DNA of 64,000 nt. Source: Branchipolynoe longqiensis (taxonomy: Eukaryota > Annelida > Polychaeta > Phyllodocida > Polynoidae). Below the pieces are notes generated by a model, which was not told the DNA's origin, ran no database searches, and worked only from the letters and a program-made list of their open reading frames with translations. Position numbers and translations under genes: made by a program. This document shows positions 10,311-21,029 of this stretch, one piece after another. How positions within the stretch are numbered: position 1 is the stretch's first letter; each line of letters opens with the position of its first letter. The stretch spans positions 4,030,001 through 4,094,000 of the forward strand of contig CM059203.1 of the NCBI GenBank assembly GCA_030323885.1. Reading direction: 5' to 3'.

Positions 10311-10620
10311 AACATCTGAGGTCATATCGGGCCGGGTAGCAAGCTCTGATGGTGCATGGTATTCCACTCGTGCTAGCTTCATAGTGTTGCCAGCACTGGG
10401 ATACCGTGCCTTCACTGACTGGCTTCCGATGTGGGTTTGTTTGTTGGGGTTTTATATACTGACAACATCTAATGTATCAGGATGGGTTCCAACTTGTAAC
10501 AGTGTGCACTCATGGCAACTTTATAGTGCTGCCCCACTGGGAGAACAGGCTGCTGGCACCATGACCCAATATCCCATTTAGTCACATTGTCCTGATGCAC
10601 TCTGATCGATACATCTAACC
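10311..10620 (-). mobile_element. Two partial SINE-A copies, minus strand
   Basis: About 10311-10410 and 10437-10620 both match the 3' half of SINE-A in reverse (AACATCT...ATATC...GGGT then ACTTGTAACAGTGTGCACTC). Heads are missing and no target duplication was found. Confidence 0.55.
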
Positions 10621-10636
10621 AGCTAACCAGTCAACT

Positions 10637-11567
10637 TACAAAATTGAGCCTGGCGCTCAGAATTTATAGGATAGCGCAAGGACTGGTTAGCTCAGTATCA
10701 GGATAATGTGACTGAGTAGAATATCACTATCAGGTCATGATGCTGGCAGCCTGGGGCCATATGCAGGAGTCGGTGATAGTGGCGTTTGGTGTTACAGCCT
10801 GATAGCGTTTAGCTATCTCCGAGCCGGGGAATGCGGTCAAGCCGTATGCAGGAGCGTGTAACACTTACATTACAGCTAAACGTGAATTTATTTATAGATT
10901 TGGGAAATCCCTCTGTGTCTGTACCCATATATTAGACTTAAATATATTAAATGCTATCATATTTAACAGAATTAGATACGCAATAAGTGAAATTTGATGA
11001 AATTAACCCTAAATTCGAACCAATATTAACGCTGCCGCCGTAACGGCGGGGATATTAATATTTATATTTTCGAATCGACGAATCTAAAGTAAACAAATCG
11101 CCGCAGCCGCATCGACGTCGCTTTCCATACTGGCGGCGGTTGCTTGCATTCGTTCGTCGATTCCAAAATATAAATATTAATATCGCTGCCGTTGCGGTGG
11201 CAGTGTTAATATTGCTTCGAATTTAGGGTTAATTTCATCAAAGTTCACTTATTAATATATTTAAGGCCTAATGAACTCGCTATACCTCCTATCTATCAGG
11301 GGTATGCTAACACCGGTTAAGCTTTTGGTGTTAGTCCTATCACCGCCTCGTGCATACCATTTTCCGCCGCTAACCGGGAAATTCCCTCCTACCACCATTT
11401 TGGCTCGCTAACACCGAATACCACCGACTCCTGCATATGGCCCCTGGTCTTTCACTTTCGGTGGGGCAGCATAATAAAGTCACCATGAGTGGGCACTGTT
11501 AAAAGTCAGTAACCATCCTGACCTGACCTTAGATGATGCCAGGATGTAAAACTCCAACAAACAACGC
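10637..11567 (+). mobile_element. SINE-A (5'-truncated) split by S3-c
   Basis: The SINE-A body runs 10650-10754, then resumes at 11443 (CCTGGTCTTTCACTTTCGG...) and ends in AAACTCCAACAAACAAC near 11567. The interval is foldback element S3-c. Joining the halves restores normal SINE order. Confidence 0.75.
10755..11442. mobile_element. S3 foldback element, copy c
   Basis: Inverted termini GGCCATATGCAGGAGTCGG / complement of CCGACTCCTGCATATGGCC. A 5-bp direct repeat CCTGG (10750-10754 and 11443-11447) looks like the target-site duplication. The middle is a long palindrome of about 150-bp arms (about 10935-11265) built from the S3 core, with AATATAAATATTAATATCGC near the centre. There is no coding capacity. 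Confidence 0.75.
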
Positions 11568-11585
11568 TAATGGAATCTTACCTTA

Positions 11586-12193
11586 AAGGCCCTGTCACAC
11601 ATCACCGGATTGGGGTACCGGATAGAAAATGGACACTGTCCGGTGAAATACGTCAATGTCTGTTTTTTATATGGTTGGCACCCGTTGTGTCCGTTATCTG
11701 TCCGGTGTGTATGGTGGGAAGTTTTGAACATGCACAAAGCTTGTACTGGACACAACCGGACTGACGTGTACAGTTGGTGTCTGTTTTAAGTCCGTTTTGT
11801 CGGTTTTGTCCGGTTCATGTCCGTTACCCATCTGTTACGTCTCCGGCTTGCTTCCTGCAGAGTCCGTTTACAGTGTTGCGGGAATTCGGTCAGTATATGT
11901 TTCCGGCACGTCTGTGACAGTCCGGTACGTGTCCGGTTGATGTTAGGCCCATCCGTTTGTCATCCAGTTATCGTCCGGTTATTGTCTGGTTATCGTCTGG
12001 TTATCGTGCGGTTATCGTCGGGTGGCTGTCCGTTTCATGTCCGTTTCATGTCCGTTCATCCAGCACCTGTTGATGCGATAGCGCAACATTTCGACACATT
12101 TCGATACATTTTGATGCTGAACACCACTGGACTAGACAATTCTTTGTCCGGTTTATGTCCGTTGCTTAATCCAGTAAGGTGAGACAGGCTCTT
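11586..12193. mobile_element. S1 element, copy b (TCCGGTT/TCCGTT word)
   Basis: Left terminus AAGGCCCTGTCACACATCACC; right terminus is the complement of AAGAGCCTGTCTCACCTTACT. It is flanked by TA. The interior is built from TCCGGTT/TCCGTTTCATG words. Eight consecutive units of exactly 11 bp lie at 11973-12060. The core GTTTTGAACATGCACAAAGC (11721-11740) corresponds to the GTTTTGAACA..TTCAAAAC core of other S1 copies. Confidence 0.75.
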
Positions 12194-12195
12194 TA

Positions 12196-12712
12196 GGATA
12201 GTATAGGTGTCAGTCTACCCAAGGTCAAATACATGTTAGTGGAAGTAGTTGAACGTAGGTGAACGTAGTGGAAGCTCACACAGGTCAAACGTGGTGTAAG
12301 TATGTTAAACTACGTTGAAATACGCTAAGGTACGGCAGGTTTTGGTATGGATAAATACGTTATGGTACGGATAAATATGTTACGGTATCAATAAATACGT
12401 TATTGTACGGATGCTGGTTCGTTCAACTACATTAGCATCTGCTACGTTCACCTACATCCACTAATGGCTATGCAACCAGGGCTTCGCCCAAGTACGCTAG
12501 AGTACACTAGAGTACATTAGCATCACGGATGCAAATTCAGCCTCTAACATAGCGCTCTTTTGAACATGTCCAAAATTAAATTGGACATCACGGCTCACCC
12601 ACGTTATTACCAAGTTAACATCACAGACAAGTATGGATTTCGGTACGTTCAACTACGTTAGCCTCCACTACGTTCAACTACGTTCACTGACGTGTATGTG
12701 ACCAGGGCATGA
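12196..12712. mobile_element. Probable S1 relative (GTAGTTGAACGTAG word)
   Basis: The interior is made of GAACGTAGTTGAACG/ACGTTCAACTACGTT words on both strands, with a CTTTTGAACATGTCCAAAATT core at about 12556-12576 as in S1. The termini are less clear: GTGTCAGTC near 12207 and the complement of GACGTGTATGTGACCAGGGC near 12708. Confidence 0.5.
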
Positions 12713-13268
12713 CCATGGCTCTGGTCAGTTAGGTGGTCACTGATCTGTGACTGCCGCTACGGCTGAGCGAGCAGCCAGCCCTCATTGGCTGCCCTTTGAC
12801 CTACTTAGGGTGCTTCTGTCACGTGCCTTTACCACGCATTACCCATGCGCGCTGTATTTGCCCAGTGTGTGGCTGCAATGGCTACATTAGAGAGATAACA
12901 GCTAGACCCCTCCACCCCCTTCCACATTTTGACAAACAACTATTTTAACTCAATGACATAATAACATTCAAGACGCACTACCACCACTGAATATAACTAC
13001 ATTTTCAACCAGCATTGCACGTAATATAAACCACTATACATGCACAACATGGCACTATTAAAAGACTAACCATTAATAAAACCAAATCTAACTGATATAC
13101 AAACACAGCATATGATTTAACCACGAGTGTACATTACTGCACACTCTATCTTGATGCATATACCTTGCACTATGTTGACTACCTCTGCTGTACACTATAC
13201 AGCATAGGTTGCTCCCTCACTTTCTTTTTATGTTCAGAATGGGTTGTGCTGCACACAATGCAACACAT
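12713..13268. other. Non-repetitive stretch without a recognised gene
   Basis: A mixed-composition region, GC-richer to about 12880 and AT-richer afterwards. No domain, RNA gene or dispersed family was recognised. Confidence 0.4.
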
Positions 13269-13569
13269 TGTGGCGGAGTGGTTAGAGTGTCTGACTTTTT
13301 TCTAGGTCGGACTCCTAATCTGTAGTCAGTGGTTCGATTCCCCATGCCCCTATCTCTGCCAATTTGGATTTCCACTGCTGTGTATAACTTACAGCGTCAT
13401 CAAAGGCCGGTTGCTCTCATACCATGTCTATGTGGTGTGGGAGGTTAAAAATCCCTTGGGTCGGTAAAAGTGTAGGCTCGGGCTTTCTATCGACAAAACT
13501 GTCTAATTGTGAAAACAAGCCTATTCAGGCTTATCCATGATAGGCAGTATAAATCTTCAACAACAACAC
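13269..13569 (+). mobile_element. SINE-B copy 1 (class II tRNA-like head)
   Basis: The head has A box TGGCGGAGTGG and B box GGTTCGATTCC, both perfect to consensus, with a long variable region as in tRNA-Leu/Ser. The body contains GGAGGTTAAAAATCCCTTGG and GGCTCGGGCTTTCTATCGAC, and the tail is a CAACAACAAC run. Related copies lie at 28.85, 37.42 and 41.10 kb. Confidence 0.85.
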
Positions 13570-13835
13570 ATTCCACTTCCACTATGTACAAATCAAATGT
13601 GATCGCTCCAACGGCTGGAAGCCCAGTGCCTCGGCTGACAAAATATGTATTCAGATGAATAAAAATATTTACAAAAAAAACCTAAAAACTATGACTGTCT
13701 GCATGTATGGATATTGTGCTTGACACTGGACAACTCAGTCTTCCATTACTGGATAACGCAGTCTTCCATTACAGTGGGAATACACCGGAGCCTTTTACAC
13801 ATTTGCACAGTATTACAATCGAGAGACATGATCTA

Positions 13836-14538
13836 AAGGCCCTGTCACATTATGACGCATCTCGCAAGCGTGTGGCCAACACGTAAAATCACTTTTTTAT
13901 GCCGAGAAACATCAAACTTTTCGGCGTGGGGGGCAAAGTTGGACGTATACATACCGTATACATAGCCATACGTATATGGCCAATGTATGACCAATGTATG
14001 GCTAAAGTACCTCCCGGCAAAAAATGCTCGAATTATGCCGGTGAACATTATATATGTTATTCGATCGCCAGAACTACACCTCATGAGTTACATACGTCAA
14101 GACTGGAGAAACGCTAAACGTATGTTAGACTACGATAGGCGTACTTTAGGAATACATTATCCATACGTTGTCAGTATGCAGACTGTACGTTCCCACTCCC
14201 ATTAATGTAGGTCAACATAGTGCAATATAGTGAACAACATTTGTCTAATGTACGTCTAATGTACATCAACATACGCCTAATGCATACATAGCGTACAGCA
14301 GACGTAGAATCCACACATTGTCAAACATTGTCATGCGTCAAAAGTTTGGTGCATGCACCAAACTTTGCCCACCCCTTGACGTGCGATGCCGTATCTCGAT
14401 GAACATCGATGTACATTGACATTTACCAACGAGTGCCTAACGCATACGTAACGCATAACGACGTATCCCGACATAGCGACCAAAAATCAGATACATCGGT
14501 GTACGTTGGCACGATGCGTCGTAATGTGACAGCCCCTT
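13836..14538. mobile_element. S1 element, copy c (CATACG/CAATGTAT word)
   Basis: Left terminus AAGGCCCTGTCACATTATGACG; right terminus is the complement of CGTCGTAATGTGACAGCCCCTT. Flanked by TA (13834-13835, 14539-14540). Interior words include GACCAATGTAT and GTCTAATGTAC, repeated every 11 bp in places. The core at 14341-14366 is a perfect 26-bp palindrome centred on GGTGCATGCACC. The short open frames here are not genes. Confidence 0.8.
14341..14366. repeat. Perfect 26-bp palindrome, core of S1-c
   Basis: Both 13-base arms (AAAGTTTGGTGCA) are exact complements with no loop. It occupies the position taken by GTTTTGAACA..TTCAAAAC in other S1 elements. Confidence 0.9.
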
Positions 14539-14646
14539 TACACATAATGTAGGCATGCATCGACCAGAGTGACCAGAACGAGTGATATCACAAGGGTTGA
14601 AGCTGAAGGCAGAGACCCATTTGAAATCATCAAACCCACCCACTAG

Positions 14647-14990
14647 ATTGGTTGGTTGTTGGAGTTTGACATCCTGGCAATAGCTAAGGTCATATCAGGA
14701 CAGGTTACGACTTGTGGCAATGTCCACTCATAGCGACTTTATAGTCCTGCCCCACTGGGAAATCAGGCCACCAGCACCATGACCTGATATCCCACTCAGT
14801 CACATTCATCCTGGCCCTGAGCCAACCGGTCTTTGCCCTATCCTAATAATGCAGAGTGCCTGGCTAGGAAGCGACAAGTATCAATTTTTAAGTCATTGAT
14901 TTGACTCGACCAGGGTGTTGGACTGCCATGATCTACAAAAACGGGAGATGGACGCTCAACTCATTTGGCCATTCCACCTGGTTTACTCTG
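14647..14990 (-). mobile_element. SINE-A, near full-length, minus strand
   Basis: A complete reverse-oriented body from the GGTTGGTTGTTGG tail to the tRNA-like head ending GGCCATTCCACCTGG. The B box is partly degraded (CCAGGGTG in place of the usual arm), which suggests an old copy. Confidence 0.75.
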
Positions 14991-15130
14991 TTGAATTCAC
15001 ATGGTGCTAGTGCCATTCGACCGATCAAAAGGAATCACTATATATCAAAGGAGACGCATGCGCAATGGGATCTCCTATACTCTGGACATATGATGGAATC
15101 ATAGTCGATGTAAACATGCAACTGTGTGTG

Positions 15131-15360
15131 CTGTTGTTGTTTTATGTCCTAGCAACATCTATGGTCATATTAGGACGGGAACATGCAACTTGACTGAACT
15201 CAAAGAGGAATTACAGAATGGATATTATTACACATGGGCGACATAGTTGATGGTGAGTGAGCTTTAATATGCAGGGTATTATATATTATATTAATGTAGG
15301 CTTTGCTCTTCCATGCCGGCACCATGACCTGATATCCCACTCAGTCACATTATCCTAAAC
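15131..15360 (-). mobile_element. SINE-A fragments
   Basis: 15131-15181 matches the SINE-A 3' end in reverse and 15318-15358 matches its middle block (ACCTGATATCCCACTCAGTC). About 130 bp of unrelated AT-rich sequence separates them. Confidence 0.5.
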
Positions 15361-15426
15361 CGACAACCTCTCTTAAACCGTCTTTATGAACTCGGCAGGG
15401 TTCGAGGATAACTAGCCCATATCGCT

Positions 15427-15747
15427 AATGGGCCGAATGAATTAGAGTGTCCGTCTCCCGGATTGGTAGATCGTGGGTTCGAACCCTGGTCGAGTCAAAC
15501 CAATGACTTAAAAATTGATACTTGTCATTTCCTAGTCATTATTAGGATAGAGCAAGGACTGGTTGGCTCAGTGTCAGGATAATGTGACTGAGTGGGATAT
15601 CAGGTCATGGTGCTGGTGGCCTGGTCTTCCAGTGGGGCAGAACTATAAAGTCGCCATGAGTGCGTACTGTCACAAGTCGGTACCCGTCCTGATATGACCT
15701 TAGATGTTGCTAGGATGCAAAACAACAACAAACAAACAAACAAACCA
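15427..15747 (+). mobile_element. SINE-A, near full-length
   Basis: The head has GGCCGAATGAATTAGAG and B box GGTTCGAACCC, followed by the full body and an AACAACAAACAAACAAAC tail. Confidence 0.8.
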
Positions 15748-15950
15748 CACAAATGCTTATTTATAATTTAACAAAATTAAATTTAAGAGAAAAGAAGAAG
15801 TACGAAGAGACTGGAGAAACTCAGGAGTCCCGTTGTTGTTTATTTATTTGTAGGCGAACATCAAAGTGAGCGAGTGAAGAGGTGAATAAAGACCATATAG
15901 CCTGCCTTTGTGTCAATGTGGTTTCTTCTAACTGGCTATATCGGGTGCGG

Positions 15951-16271
15951 TGGCCTAATCGGTAGAGCGCGGGCCTCGCGAGCGGAAGGTCGGGAGTTTG
16001 GTTCCCAGTCGAGTCAAACCAATGACTTTAAAATTGATACTTGTCGCTTCCTAGCCAGGCATTCGGCATTAATAGGATAGGGCAAGGACTGGTTGGCTCA
16101 GTGTCAGGATAATGTGACTGAGTCGGATATATGAGTCATGGTAGTGGTGGCTTGATTTCCCAGCGGGGAAGCACTATAAATTCGCCATGAGTGTGCACTG
16201 TCACAAGTCAGTACCCATCCTGATATGACCTTAGATTTTGCCAGGACGTAAAACTCCAACAACCAACCAAT
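15951..16271 (+). mobile_element. SINE-A body with a different tRNA head
   Basis: The body is SINE-A from AGTCGAGTCAAACC onward. The head (GGTGCGGTGGCCTAATCGG ... CGGGAGTTTGGTTCCCAGTC) differs from the standard SINE-A head, like the copy at 26204. This may be head swapping between SINE subfamilies, or simply a separate subfamily. Confidence 0.7.
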
Positions 16272-16332
16272 GTAACGGGCTGTGGCCACACAGTCGTTAC
16301 ATAATAAAAGATATATATATATTGTTTATCAG

Positions 16333-16790
16333 ACTGGACGCGATGTCCGAATCAGTAGAGCACAGGTGTGGACTCAAACCAATGACTCACAAAATTGTTA
16401 CTTGTTGCTACCTAGCCTGGCACTCAGCATTACTAGGATAATGAGACCAGGCTGCCGGCACCATGACCTGATATCCCACTCAGTCACATTATCCTGATAA
16501 TGTGCTAACTAGTCCTTTTCCCTATCCTACTACTCCTATTAATGCCGCGTGCCAGGCCAGGTAGCGACAATTATTAATGTGACAGTGCGCACTCATGGTG
16601 ACTTTATAGTGCTGCCTCAGTGGAAGACCAGGCCACCGGCACCATGACTCGATATCCCACTCAGTCACATTATCCAGATACTGTACTAACCAGTCCTATC
16701 CTATTTAATGCCGAGTGCCAGGCTAGGTAGCGACACATATCAAATTTTTAAGTCATTGGTTTTACTCGGCTGGGATTTGAACTATATACT
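16333..16790. mobile_element. Cluster of three partial SINE-A copies
   Basis: 16333-16440 is forward, while 16444-16575 and 16578-16790 are reverse. The forward and reverse copies meet within a few bases, giving an inverted junction. Heads are truncated and no target duplications were seen. Confidence 0.55.
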
Positions 16791-17015
16791 TTTAGCGCAA
16801 AGTGATTTGGCTGCAGTTGGCTCGCAAGTACCACAAACCGGCGGTGGTGGCGTTGCACCCCTGAATCTCGCAGTTTATGAGTAAGCAGCCTAGCTGGTAG
16901 TGTATTGATTAATAATTAAATACAATAAACGCGTATAATTAATGATTGACAAAAATACCTCCCACCGAAGATTTATACCCTTATAATAATATACCTACTA
17001 TATAGTACTATATAT

Positions 17016-17481
17016 ACCGTAAAACCTCTCTAAGCGACCACCTCCATAGATCGACCACTCCCCTATATCGATCGCTATATTTGGGTCCCAACAATACCAT
17101 TGTAAACATATTCTAACTCCTTAAACCGACAACCTCTCTAAATGAACCACTTAAAGTCGGTCCCAAGGTAGGTCGATTTAGAGAGGTTTTACTGTATATA
17201 TATATATTATATATAATCTATTATATACATATAAACGCTTGGAGAATTATTTATTATTATTATTATTCGATTCGACTCGAGTTGATATTGTCCAATCGCC
17301 GTCGTCAGCTGCCTTTGCTGCGGCCCGGCGGCTTTCGACGCTGCTCGAGTGGTTTGAATCGTCACTTGCCTCCAGTTTTTTATATAGATATAAAGTCGGT
17401 CCCAAGGTAGGTCGATTTAGAGAGTTTTTACTGTGTATATATATATATATATATATGTGTATACATATATATATATATATA

Positions 17482-17524
<43 letters not shown>

Positions 17525-17590
17525 ATATATATAGATATAACGTCGGTCCCAAGGTCGGTCGATTTAGAGAGGTTTTACTGTATATATATA
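17016..17590. mobile_element. pogo/Tigger-like MITE ends alternating with (TA)n
   Basis: 17016-17194 has inverted termini CCGTAAAACCTCTCTAAGCG / complement of GATTTAGAGAGGTTTTACTG, flanked by TA-rich sequence. Two further right ends (about 17390-17433 and 17540-17582), each containing GTCGGTCCCAAGGT, are each followed by (TA)n. The CAGTAAAACCTCTCTAA terminus resembles pogo-group elements (inference). The open frames of YIYIYI type are TA-repeat artefacts. Confidence 0.5.
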
Positions 17591-17778
17591 TATAAATTCC
17601 AGGGCTTGAATGACAATAGGAGAGCCACTAGTACAGGAGGAGGCCGAAGGTGGCGCCACGAGTAGCAGTATGTATATATAGGAGGTGAATACATCGAGGA
17701 CAATGGTTGGTAGATAATGAATTAGAATAATATTAACAATAATATTCCCTTCCGTGCTTTATACTCGCATAATATACA

Positions 17779-17779
17779 T

Positions 17780-17836
<57 letters not shown>
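17779..17836. repeat. (TA)n microsatellite
   Basis: Uninterrupted AT dinucleotides. Another long tract lies at about 18098-18152. Confidence 0.95.
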
Positions 17837-17838
<2 letters not shown>

Positions 17839-18097
17839 AGGAAGACAAACAGAGTGATAGCAGAGCAATGGGTGGCTGGAGGTGGGTGGTTGTGCAAGCT
17901 ACACAAAACCGCTCAGATCGGAGACAATGTTCTCATTACCCACCCCCCAGATCACAAGCCGTCTGCTCGGCATTTTGCCGCGCTTTTTCACCATGGTTAT
18001 CTCTTACAAGCAATTCACCGACCAGAACCACAAACAAAGGCAAAGGAAGAGCGACTCGGTGAAAGAGGAAATTCTCTGTGTGCACAAATCTGTCTGT

Positions 18098-18152
<55 letters not shown>
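18098..18152. repeat. (TA)n microsatellite
   Basis: Uninterrupted TA dinucleotides directly upstream of the truncated S1-d element. Confidence 0.95.
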
Positions 18153-18153
<1 letters not shown>

Positions 18154-18186
18154 CCAGGATATACAAAAGTCGTATATGCCGGTGTA

Positions 18187-18498
18187 AAGGCCCAGTCAGA
18201 CCTTACCGGATTGAGCAACGGACATAAACCGGACAAAGAATTTTCTAGTCTGTTGGTGTCCGGTATCAAAATGGATCGAAATGTGTGAAAATATTGCGCT
18301 TTCAACGTACTAGGAACCGTCAACCGACAGGCGAAAAACGAATGTCAAACAGACGGACCGGACACCAACCGGACACCAACCGGACACCAACCGGACACCA
18401 ACCAGACACCAACCGGACACCAACCAGACACCAACCGGACACTTACCGGACTGATCACAGATGCGCCGAAAACAGAAAAGAAAATGACGGACCGAATT
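18187..18498. mobile_element. S1 element, copy d (CCGGACACCAA word), right end missing
   Basis: The left end AAGGCCCAGTCAGACCTTACC matches the right end of S1-b when inverted. About nine CCGGACACCAA units repeat every 11 bp at 18356-18450. A SINE-A 3' end begins near 18500 where the right terminus should be. Confidence 0.6.
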
Positions 18499-18499
18499 G

Positions 18500-18597
18500 T
18501 CACGAGTGCACAAGGTCACAAGTCGGTACCCATCCTGATATGACTTTAGATGTTGCCAGGACGTAAAACACCAACAACCGAGCAACCAACCAACAAG
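18500..18597 (+). mobile_element. SINE-A 3' end
   Basis: The final ~95 bp of SINE-A (GTCACAAGTCGGTACCCATC ... CCAGGACGTAAAACACC) with a CAACCAACC tail, abutting truncated S1-d. Confidence 0.65.
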
Positions 18598-18735
18598 TTA
18601 AATTTAGGAGTCGATTTAATCTGAGTAAATGTGAATATTCGATATGCTAGCTTCAGGAAGGTTTCGGATTCGGGTTTTGGAATTGGGGTTAGTTAGTGCA
18701 GCACTCCACAGAGGCCGCTTCAGGCGGCGATCAAA

Positions 18736-18767
18736 GCGCCCCCTGCAGGACTAACATCCGCCATTTT
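18736..18767 (-). promoter_or_regulatory. CTCF-like motif and YY1-like motif
   Basis: 18736-18749, read on the minus strand, is CCTGCAGGGGGCGC, 13 of 14 to the CTCF core. CCGCCATTTTG at about 18758 resembles a YY1 site. The flanks are GC-rich but no gene is visible. Confidence 0.3.
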
Positions 18768-18828
18768 GTGTTTTCAGGTCTCGCATCACAAAATGTTGCG
18801 CGTGTAGGAAAGTGTGTGTGTATGTAAG

Positions 18829-18863
<35 letters not shown>

Positions 18864-18865
18864 GG

Positions 18866-19223
18866 TTTGTTTGTTTTGTTTGTTGTTTTACGTCCTAGCA
18901 ACATCTAAGGTCATATCAGGACGGGTACCAACTTGTGACAGTGCACACTCATTGTGACTTTATAGTGCTGCTCCATTGGGAGACCAGGCCACCACCACCA
19001 TGACCTGATATCCCATGCAGTCACATTATCCTGACACTGAGCCAACCAGTCCTTGCCCTCTCCGAATAATGCCGAGTGCCTGGCTGGGAAGCGACAAGTA
19101 TCAATTTTTAAGTCATTGGTTTGACTCGACCAGGGCTCGGAACAAAAAATCCCATGTGTTCGGATCCCCCGATCTCCCAAAACAGGAGACGGACGCTCAA
19201 CTCATTCGGCCATCCCATCTGGT
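18866..19223 (-). mobile_element. SINE-A, full-length, inserted in a (GA)n tract
   Basis: A complete reverse-oriented copy. GA repeats flank it on both sides (18830-18865 and about 19225-19250), so the SINE has split one microsatellite. The flanking AGAGAGAGGG copies are consistent with a target-site duplication. Confidence 0.8.
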
Positions 19224-19454
19224 CTGAGAGAGAGGGGGAGAGAGAGTGAGGGTGGGGGATCGGAGGGCAACTAGGTTCAAGATGAATAGTCCGAGGGTTT
19301 TTGAATTGGTAATTTTCTTTTATAGATAAATACATCAGTTTGACCATAATAACCTACTATTCATTAGTCTGGAGTAATTTTGATGAAAAATGACTAATTT
19401 TGGAGCAATTTAATTTGAAACTGACCTTGTATCATGTATGACAGGTTACATTAA

Positions 19455-20520
19455 AGTTGTTTAATCTGATGATTTTGAGTTTCTGTTATTTCCTGAGATA
19501 AAGATATTAGGTTGATCATTATAATCTACCTTACATTCGATTGAAGTAACTTTTATTTTAAATGGCTAACTTTTGAGATATTTGAAGTGGAAATGTGCGA
19601 AATTAATTTTGGCAAGCTTGCCAAAACTCTACCACCATAGGCTTATGCAGTAACAGGTTCTATTAAATTGACTAAGTATTCCCTTATATGTGATAACAAA
19701 GGTTTGGTCGTAATGCGAAGCATTACGTTTGATGCGAGGAGAGGAAGAGACCCTCCCCCGCCCCGCTGTCGCGCTGCCTGTCACCTCGGCAGATGGCGCG
19801 GCACGTCGCCACCTCCCCCGCCCCCCGGGCCGCGCAGCATTCGCGCCTCACCCGACGCCCGCTGCTCGCCACCTGTTGCCCTCCCCCTGGCCGCCAGCTC
19901 TCACACCTCAGCTGCTGTCCCCGCCCTTCCCTTCCCTTATAAGGCCGCCGCCGGCCTCCCTCAGGCACTCACCATCCAGCCGCCTTCCTGCTCCCTGCCT
20001 TTTTTCTCCGCCCACCCACCCAACTCTTCCTCTAAACCTTTCTTCCAGCGGTGGAGGGCTCCTCGGCACCCCCTCACTCTCATGACATTTAACTACCGAA
20101 CTTTACTCATATCTCCGCTCCTCATGAGCTTGCTTACTCTTATTATGTACATTTGTTGCTCCCTCTGAGCTTTTTACTCCTCCCTGGAGCTTTATTTACT
20201 TTTACCTCTGCTCCTTATGAATTTATCACTGTGCTCCCTGGAGCTGTTCCTTACTCTGTATGTTCCTCTGGAGCTTTATCTACATTTACCTCTGCTTTTA
20301 CCTCTGCTCCTTATGAGTTTTCACTGTGCTCCCTGGAGCGGCTCCTTACTCTGTATGTTCCTGTTGAGGCGTTAAATAAACGCCTTATTTCCCACCCCCG
20401 CCTTCTTCTTCCTTTTCGCGCATCAATAAGTGCATCAGTATCAACGTTAGATATGCAGAATGAAATCTAGATAATTGTTTTCGTTTTGAAAATTTGATGT
20501 TTTGATCGGACCATGCAGCT
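19455..20520 (-). mobile_element. MITE1 (minus) interrupted by a GC-rich solo LTR
   Basis: TTAA-flanked (19451-19454, 20521-20524). The left part runs to about 19702 and the right part resumes at about 20425 with AATAAGTGCATCAGTATC. The interval is the LTR-like insert described next. Confidence 0.75.
19704..20424 (+). mobile_element. Putative solo LTR, family L2
   Basis: About 720 bp, much more GC-rich than its host MITE. It has a TATA-like CCTTATAAGG (about 19935) and AATAAA (about 20376). An imperfect approximately 130-bp internal duplication covers CTCCTTATGA...CTGGAGC motifs (about 20210-20365). An early hairpin (CGTAATGC/GCATTACG) lies near 19710. Open frames of up to 166 aa are proline-rich composition artefacts. 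No exact target duplication was found. Confidence 0.55.
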
Positions 20521-20639
20521 TTAAATTAATCTGATATTCCTTCTTTACAGCAATAATTTTGTATTGAATGCACCAGTATCTAGGTCGAATATGTAGGATC
20601 AAATGTAAGAAAGTGGTTTCATTTCATGGTTTTATTTAA

Positions 20640-20986
20640 AGCTGCATAGTCCGATGAAATATCAAATTTTCAAAACCAAACCAATTATCTAGATTTGATT
20701 TTATATATCTAACTTAGATACTGATGCACTTATTAAGCATTTGTTTCTGCGTAGAAGGCAATACGGAGTCAAGTTAACAGAACCTGTTAGTGCAGAAGTC
20801 TACGGTGTCAGAGTTTTGGCAAGCGTGCCAAAACTAATTTTCCATGTTTGCATTCAAAATATCTCAAAAGTTTACCATTTAAAATAAAAGTCACTTTGAA
20901 CTAATGTAAAGTAGATACTAGTGATCGATCTAATATATTTATCTCAGAAAAAATACCGAAATTCAAAACCATCGGACTATGCAACT
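20640..20986 (+). mobile_element. MITE1, full-length
   Basis: A 347-bp copy flanked by TTAA (20636-20639 and 20987-20990). Its right end lies about 40 bp from a long purine minisatellite. Confidence 0.85.
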
Positions 20987-21029
20987 TTAATTATGCATTT
21001 ATGATGTTATGAATTTCCCCCTAATTCCC

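Noticed and set aside
13269..13345. Functional tRNA-Leu/Ser gene at the SINE-B head
   Set aside because: It continues into a conserved SINE body with an A-rich tail in four copies, and the head structure is incomplete.
17239..18323. Proteins with YIYIYI repeats
   Set aside because: These are translations of (TA)n microsatellites.
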